This document shows, piece after piece, positions 62,500 through 63,697 of a stretch of DNA of 63,697 nucleotides (the first letter of the stretch is position 1; the number at the start of each line of letters is the position of its first letter). The DNA lies in NCBI RefSeq assembly GCF_003943465.1, contig NZ_RJPR01000007.1, forward strand, positions 35,099 through 98,795, given 5' to 3'. The notes beneath the pieces were generated by a model. It did no database searches and had not been told where the DNA came from. It saw nothing but the letters and a program-made list of their open reading frames with translations. The DNA comes from Streptococcus cristatus. GTDB taxonomy: Bacteria; Bacillota; Bacilli; Lactobacillales; Streptococcaceae. Position numbers and translations under genes: made by a program.

Positions 62500-63697
62500 A
62501 TGGCAAAGTATAGTTATTCTAGTTTTATTTGGAGTTTGGGAAATACATCCTTTAGGCAAAGCTCTTTGCCCCTAAAACTTGAGTTGGGATGTCGTGCACT
62601 TCAAAATGTCAGGCTTAAACATCCAACTGCTAAATGGAATTCCCTCTACTCAAATTTTCTTGATGAGATGAATAAATTTGATATTATTAACTATGGAGGA
62701 ACCTTACCTGACAAAGATGCAAGAGCTATTAGTTCTTTTATAGAACAACTTGGGTTTTGCAATAAAAAAAGGTATTTATCGTCGGTTGGAAATAAAATTT
62801 TAGAACTATCTAAACCTCACAAAATCCAAAAAAATGAATTAAATATTTCAGAGTTTGGTTATTTATACTTCTTACAGCTAGTAAAAAAATCTTATCCATT
62901 CTTAAAAAAATATTCAATTAATCCATTTATAGCTACATTAGTAACTTTACTTAAAAATGATAGCATAACTGAAGATGAGTTTAAATTTTTTGTGATGACA
63001 ACCATTGATAATGATAAAATTCTAAAAATTTCTAAAACCATCAAAAATTATAGAACATCTAGTAACCCCCAAAAATTTATTTATAATTATATTATTGATT
63101 TATTATTTTCAATGGATAATTATAAAAAAATATATCAAGATTTTGTTGTAAATAATTCGGTTTCCGACACAGAAATTCGTTTTTTGGGGATAAATAGGAA
63201 TGGTTCCCAATATGAAATACCTATTGAAAATCTTTATGTTTTATTAAGAAATTGTAATAAACATAGTTCTAGACCTACTTTTACGCAAATTGCTGATATC
63301 ATTGCAACAATTAGTAATAGATCGAGCTGGAAGAAATTTTTGAAAGGTGAAAGCACAAAACAAAGTGAACAAAAACTTTTTTTAAAAAAGCTACTAGATA
63401 AGGTATCTAAAATGAACGAAAAAGATTTTAGAGAGTGGTTTTTATATAATTGGCATTTTATTAAGACAGAAAATTTATTGAAAGAGTATTTAGATTTAAA
63501 CAAAAGGGTTTTATCAGCAACTGAAATTTTTTCATTCTCTAATGGTTTAAGTTTAAATTTATTCTCAAAAGCGTACTTTCAGGATAAAATAGATGATTTA
63601 ATTGATTGTGCTAAAAAAAGCTCTAGCGTCAGCATTTATGATTATATTCCCCTAAATAATCTTTTTGGTGGTGTTTTAGTAACAGACCCTTCAACAG
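62500..63697 (+). CDS. Second AlwI-like endonuclease, partial at window end
   Basis: The open frame runs from ATG 62500 (GAGG 9 nt upstream) to the window edge, 399 codons without a stop. It opens with SFIWSLGNTSFRQSSLPLKL, the GNTSxR start typical of AlwI-family enzymes, followed by SFIEQLGF and YLSSVGNKILEL, which parallel TSGLVKTGL and KISDVGRAYF in the first endonuclease. The two proteins are clearly different in sequence. The catalytic half lies beyond the window. It diverges from the methyltransferase and shares its promoter region. Confidence 0.7.
   Translation, partial: MAKYSYSSFIWSLGNTSFRQSSLPLKLELGCRALQNVRLKHPTAKWNSLYSNFLDEMNKFDIINYGGTLPDKDARAISSFIEQLGFCNKKRYLSSVGNKILELSKPHKIQKNELNISEFGYLYFLQLVKKSYPFLKKYSINPFIATLVTLLKNDSITEDEFKFFVMTTIDNDKILKISKTIKNYRTSSNPQKFIYNYIIDLLFSMDNYKKIYQDFVVNNSVSDTEIRFLGINRNGSQYEIPIENLYVLLRNCNKHSSRPTFTQIADIIATISNRSSWKKFLKGESTKQSEQKLFLKKLLDKVSKMNEKDFREWFLYNWHFIKTENLLKEYLDLNKRVLSATEIFSFSNGLSLNLFSKAYFQDKIDDLIDCAKKSSSVSIYDYIPLNNLFGGVLVTDPST

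Overview
The window is a chromosomal segment of a viridans-type Streptococcus (mitis/sanguinis-like). Supporting evidence: low GC; streptococcal gene neighbourhoods (radC / glutamine amidotransferase / rex / cysteine desulfurase / prs / CYTH / relQ / nadK / rluD / pta; coaB-coaC-panT next to fhs; rbgA-rnhB, dprA-topA); a ComX (SigX) box before dprA; a PurR box before fhs; and a dif-SL site beside xerS. The species cannot be fixed from this sequence. Because dif-SL lies at about 57.16 kb, the window runs into the replication terminus, and most genes left of it read toward it.

Layout. 0-2.7 kb: a type VII secretion effector cassette (lipoprotein immunity candidate, GHSLG lipase with a frameshifted C-terminal targeting domain, two small helical partners) behind a promoter overlapped by a catabolite-response element. 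2.8-20 kb: core genes for DNA repair, redox control (Rex), sulfur transfer, PRPP, alarmone and NADP synthesis, pseudouridylation, acetate production (pta), base-excision repair (mutY), phosphoglucomutase, CoA synthesis and pantothenate uptake, and one-carbon metabolism (fhs). 20-26 kb: small membrane and lipoproteins, an AlkD-like protein, a degenerate repeat-bearing stretch, asd-dapA, an acetyltransferase and a free-standing ATP-cone protein. 26-35 kb: an accessory C4 acyl-CoA module in two transcription units (acyl-CoA dehydrogenase, 3-hydroxybutyryl-CoA dehydrogenase, thiolase; then crotonase and both CoA-transferase subunits), followed by a LysR regulator, an acyl-CoA dehydrogenase-like protein lacking the usual catalytic Glu, and a metallo-beta-lactamase-fold hydrolase. 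Together these could interconvert butyryl-CoA, crotonyl-CoA, acetoacetyl-CoA and acetyl-CoA. 35-46 kb: rbgA, rnhB, an acetyltransferase, dprA, topA, trmFO and an esterase-esterase-ATP-grasp cluster. 46-53 kb: a 2-oxoacid (pyruvate or acetoin) dehydrogenase operon with lplA. Its E2 lacks a lipoyl domain and its E3 carries one. Three tandem covarying RNA hairpins sit between the E1-beta and E2 genes. 53-56 kb: a bacteriocin-associated membrane protein and its ABC ATPase without a visible bacteriocin gene.

56-63.7 kb: xerS and dif-SL, then a markedly AT-rich island. It holds a broken S24-type phage/ICE repressor, 20-nt direct repeats, an AlwI-family restriction endonuclease, a convergent double adenine methyltransferase with an N-terminal MerR-like HTH, and a second AlwI-like protein diverging from the methyltransferase and cut by the window end.

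Most notable for follow-up: (1) the three covarying hairpins inside the dehydrogenase operon, (2) the reverse-domain type VII lipase cassette with its 2-nt frameshift, (3) the terminus-linked restriction-modification island with two different AlwI-like proteins and one HTH-fused methyltransferase, (4) the C4 acyl-CoA module with no electron-transfer flavoprotein in the window, and (5) the 33-residue repeat remnant upstream of asd. No rRNA, tRNA, CRISPR array or intact insertion sequence was recognised.
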